Source of the DNA: Clostridia bacterium
GTDB lineage: Bacteria > Bacillota > Clostridia > UBA1212
Length of the DNA: 35,648 nt
Assembly (NCBI GenBank): GCA_017848335.1
Contig: JAGDAX010000055.1
Span: forward strand, 1 to 35,648
Direction of reading: 5' to 3'
The notes under the pieces are model-generated. The model saw only the letters and a list, made by a program, of their open reading frames with translations, searched no databases and had not been told where the DNA came from. Positions within the stretch are counted from its first letter, which is position 1; every line of letters begins with the position of its first letter. The position numbers and the translations under genes are program-made. Positions 32,792 to 35,648 of this stretch are shown one piece after another.

Positions 32792-35389
32792 ATGCTATTT
32801 GCAAAAACCGGAAAAAAAGGTAAACCTTGGTTTAAGCTTCTGCAGGCAGCTTCTTTGATGCTGCTTGTTTTTGTTCTTGTCGCGACCTCCGCTTGCACAA
32901 AGCAGCCTGCGAACCCTTCCGGAACTGCGCCGGTCACGGACAGCGCCACGGACAATTCCACGGAAAAGACCACGGGCGGCGCGAACGGGACGCCTTCACC
33001 CGGCGGGGAGACGGAGGAGTCTGCAACACCCGGGGACACGGACGATCCTTCGCGGACTGCGCTTCCCGAGGACACCGAGAACCCTTCGGAGGGAGCCACC
33101 GGGAACGAGACCGATAACGCGGGCAGCGCAAGCGAAAAGCCCGAAGGGACCGACAAGCCCACGGGAACGCCTTCGGGGACCGACAGACCCACGGAAACGC
33201 CTTCGGGGACCGACAGACCCACGCAGACTGCCACACAGACCTCTGCGCAGACTCCCACGCCCGGTCCGACGGGAACCGTCTACAACGAGCCCGCCAACGT
33301 CTGCAGATCCTGGGACAAGGACACGCTGAAGGCATTCACGAGCAAGACCTCTAAAGAGTCGTCCGTTTCGCTGACCTCCGAAGGCGTTAAGATCGCATTC
33401 ACGGGCCCGGCAGGCGCGGCTGACCCCTTCGTGTACTTCGACCTCGAAAAATATTCGAGCGTCACCGGCAAGGCTTCCGTCGCAGGCACGGAAGGCGCCT
33501 ATCTGGTGTTTAAGATCAAATGCAAGGGCGGCGACGGTGTGTTTGAGGTATTCACCCACAGGCCCGCGGCCGGCGACAGCGCCATGTCAGGCTACCATCC
33601 CGACGGAAACTGGACTTACGTGCTGGTCGACATGACAAAGACCACCCTCACCAAGCCCGAAAAGCTCACGAGCTTCAGGATCGACTGGTCGAGCATCAAC
33701 ACCGCCGCAGGCGCGGAAATGGTCATCTCCGAGATCCACTTCTACAGCGAATACAACAAGGCCATGAACGCCGCGGGGCTTGCGAAGTACGTTCTCAAGG
33801 ATTCCTCCGGGCTTTCCGATAACGACCCCCTCGCCTCGAAGACGCTTACCGCGCCCAACGAGGACGCCTCCGTCAAGATCTGGTTCGAGCACGTCACCGA
33901 GAAGGTTCTGCGCACCGTCACCACGCCGGGCAGCCGCACGGGCTACACCGTCAGGATGGCGAAGAACGAGACCGAAAACGCGCAGTTTATTGTCGCGCCG
34001 GGCCGGGACATGGACGTCCGCATCGAGGTCGACGAGTTTAAGGATGCCTCCGGCAACACGGTCCCCTTCGAGCTGACCTACCAGTACTACCACAATATCC
34101 GCGGGAAATTCATTCCCGACGCGCTGATGCCCTACAGCGGCGCCGTGTCCGTTAAGGCCGGCAACTCCCAGGGCTTCGTGATCCGCCTCACCACGTCTGC
34201 GAACACCAAGGCGGGCACGTACAATTCCATCGTTCACGTGTTCGACAACGCCACCGGCAAGGAGGTCAAACGCGCCCCCGTTGCCGTCAAGGTCTGGAAT
34301 TTTGCCCTCTCCGACAACACGGAGCTGCGCACCTCCTTCGCGCTCTGGCCCTCCTACCTGAAGTCGTCCTACAACCCCGACAAGTACACCGTCGAGCAGC
34401 TGAACTCATTGGAGGACCACTACTTCGAGTACTTCCTGAAGTACCGCATCAATATCATGGACATGCCCCACGGACTCACCTCGTCCTACGGCGCAAGGTT
34501 CATAGATGATCCCCGCGTGAATACCTCCCGCTGGCGCAATCTTGACATGAGCGTAACCGAGGACAACGGCGGCGTGCGGCCTTCCTGGATGAACAAGGTC
34601 ATCTACTACACCGTGGACGAGCCCCAGAACGAAACCGCCCTCAAGCAGCTCATCGCAGACGCCGCGAAGATCCGCGCCAACACCCCGGACTACCGCATGG
34701 TCTGCCCCATCGACCGCAACATGAACCTCACCGCCTCCGGCGCCGTGACAAGCACTCTCAAGCCCGACGGCATGGACCAGATCGAATTCATGACCAAGGC
34801 CACCAACATCTGGTGCGTCAAGATGGACGCCTTCACGCCGCGGCAGCTTATGTTCGTAAACGGAGCCTCCTCGCTGCAGAGCACCGCTCAGGACATGCGC
34901 TACGGTTTATTCACGGAAAGAATGAAGCAGTACGTCGCGAAGGGCGACGAGCTCTGGGCGTACATCGCCATCAATCCCACGGAGCCCTACGTCAACTGGC
35001 AGATGGAAAGCGACGGCACCGAGGCCATCATAAGCATCTGGCAGATGAAGCAGCAGAACGTCACCGGCCTCCTCTACTGGGCCATCGACTACTGGAAGGT
35101 CAACTATTGGGGCAGCGAGCCCTGGACCGGCCAAGGCTTCGGCGACGGCATGCTCTGCTACAGCGGCTACATCATCGACACCCTCGACCCGATTCCCGCC
35201 ATGCGCCTCGAGCTCATCAGGGACGGTATCGAGGACTACCAGATGCTCTGCATGCTCGAGAAGAAGCTCGGCAAGGACGCCCTCAACGACATACTGAACC
35301 GCGTGACCACCAGCGTCGTCACATACACGAACGACGACAACCTGCTCCACGCTGTGCGCGTGCTGCTGGGTGATACGCTGGAGAAATGA
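32792..35389 (+). CDS. DUF4091 / GH123-like lipoprotein with carbohydrate-binding-like domain
   Basis: 865 aa, exported. A basic start MLFAKTGKKGKPWFKLL is followed by a hydrophobic core and ATSAC (Cys35), a slightly unusual lipobox (Thr at -3). Linker about 36-165 is Thr/Glu/Gly/Pro rich with 10-residue GT-DRPTETPS repeats (30-bp DNA units at about 33146-33231). About 170-325 is a beta-sandwich, sugar-binding-like (YLVFKIKCKGGDGVFEVF). About 335-500 is a beta domain (MAKNETENAQFIVAPGRD). The C-terminal barrel about 505-860 is DUF4091/GH123-like: IYYTVDEPQNE at about 605 supplies an Asp-Glu pair at the place of the GH123 catalytic residues, and MRLELIRDGIEDYQML at about 806 is the DUF4091 signature. 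Probably an extracellular exo-glycosidase, perhaps for N-acetylhexosamine; substrate is inference. ATG 32792 with AAAGGA about 12 nt upstream. Confidence 0.87.
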   Translation: MLFAKTGKKGKPWFKLLQAASLMLLVFVLVATSACTKQPANPSGTAPVTDSATDNSTEKTTGGANGTPSPGGETEESATPGDTDDPSRTALPEDTENPSEGATGNETDNAGSASEKPEGTDKPTGTPSGTDRPTETPSGTDRPTQTATQTSAQTPTPGPTGTVYNEPANVCRSWDKDTLKAFTSKTSKESSVSLTSEGVKIAFTGPAGAADPFVYFDLEKYSSVTGKASVAGTEGAYLVFKIKCKGGDGVFEVFTHRPAAGDSAMSGYHPDGNWTYVLVDMTKTTLTKPEKLTSFRIDWSSINTAAGAEMVISEIHFYSEYNKAMNAAGLAKYVLKDSSGLSDNDPLASKTLTAPNEDASVKIWFEHVTEKVLRTVTTPGSRTGYTVRMAKNETENAQFIVAPGRDMDVRIEVDEFKDASGNTVPFELTYQYYHNIRGKFIPDALMPYSGAVSVKAGNSQGFVIRLTTSANTKAGTYNSIVHVFDNATGKEVKRAPVAVKVWNFALSDNTELRTSFALWPSYLKSSYNPDKYTVEQLNSLEDHYFEYFLKYRINIMDMPHGLTSSYGARFIDDPRVNTSRWRNLDMSVTEDNGGVRPSWMNKVIYYTVDEPQNETALKQLIADAAKIRANTPDYRMVCPIDRNMNLTASGAVTSTLKPDGMDQIEFMTKATNIWCVKMDAFTPRQLMFVNGASSLQSTAQDMRYGLFTERMKQYVAKGDELWAYIAINPTEPYVNWQMESDGTEAIISIWQMKQQNVTGLLYWAIDYWKVNYWGSEPWTGQGFGDGMLCYSGYIIDTLDPIPAMRLELIRDGIEDYQMLCMLEKKLGKDALNDILNRVTTSVVTYTNDDNLLHAVRVLLGDTLEK

Positions 35390-35489
35390 GCGACAGGACT
35401 ACGTTGTCAGTGCCGAATGCCGTCCGCGCGTTCCGCGCGGGTCACGAGCTTTGAGCTATGGGACGCGAGGTATGCGTCCTCTGACCGGC

Positions 35490-35648
35490 AAAAAGGATCC
35501 CGCGTCTGCATTTTGAGTCACGAACGGTTCACGCGTCAGCGTGCTCAGTGAGGGACTCCATATGCTGCGCGGTGGCCGGAGGCCAAATGCCGGAGGTTTC
35601 GGCAGCCGGTGAGCAAAAAGGATCCCGCGTCTGCATTTTGAGTCGCGA
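35490..35648 (+). repeat. dispersed intergenic repeat, copies C and D in tandem
   Basis: The GGATCC of the core occurs at 35495 and 35620, a period of 125 bp; the second copy is cut by the window end. Copy C includes the hairpin CACGC-GTCA-GCGTG (35530-35543) and GCTGCGCGGTGGCCGGAGGCC. The preceding 35451-35480 carries GAGCTATGGGACGCGAG, shared with 24496-24540. Confidence 0.85.

Overview
The window looks like a chromosome segment of a high-GC member of the Bacillota (Clostridia-like, probably an uncultured gut or anaerobic lineage). The reasons are Shine-Dalgarno sites of the AGGAG/GGAGG type, sigma-A-like promoters of the TTGACA/TATAAT type, the Firmicutes-type order tatD - yabE-like - rsmA, lipoproteins with Thr/Glu/Pro-rich linkers, and no outer-membrane genes. 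Species cannot be named from sequence reading alone. No tRNA, rRNA, IS element, phage gene or CRISPR array was seen.

Left part (1-5962, all on the minus strand): a GNAT acetyltransferase, the serine pathway pair serC-serA behind a near-consensus promoter, an AraA-like sugar isomerase and a nucleoside hydrolase. serA carries an in-frame TAG at codon 24. Middle (6427-15038, plus strand): a run of three secreted lipoproteins, namely two paralogous CotH-kinase proteins (lamin-tail + chitobiase-C-like + CotH; the first also carries RCC1-like repeats) and a GH99/GH71-like TIM-barrel protein. Then on the minus strand (15200-22878): an unusual fusion of a RecD2 N-terminal OB-like domain to a DUF4186-like domain, two more GH99-like lipoproteins with C-terminal CBM9-like domains, and a secreted protein with a Cys-containing C-terminal membrane tail. 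Right part: asnA (plus); rsmA, a YabE-like G5/3D protein and tatD (minus); a polysaccharide set of DegT aminotransferase, Wzx-type flippase and GT2-GtrA glycosyltransferase (minus); and finally a DUF4091/GH123-like lipoprotein (plus).

Taken together, seven exported proteins (six lipoproteins plus the tail-anchored one) beside a polysaccharide-export cluster suggest a cell-surface glycan programme: putative glycan hydrolases and carbohydrate-binding domains acting together with secreted CotH-type kinases. That link is inference from neighbourhood and shared architecture.

The second theme is repeats. Most longer intergenic gaps, and several coding linkers, hold a different short tandem repeat (units of 14, 15, 17, 19, 21, 24, 26 and 34 bp). 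In addition, a dispersed element of about 125 bp with a conserved hairpin recurs around the plus-strand lipoprotein genes. Ten promoters and a few terminator-like hairpins could be placed by eye.
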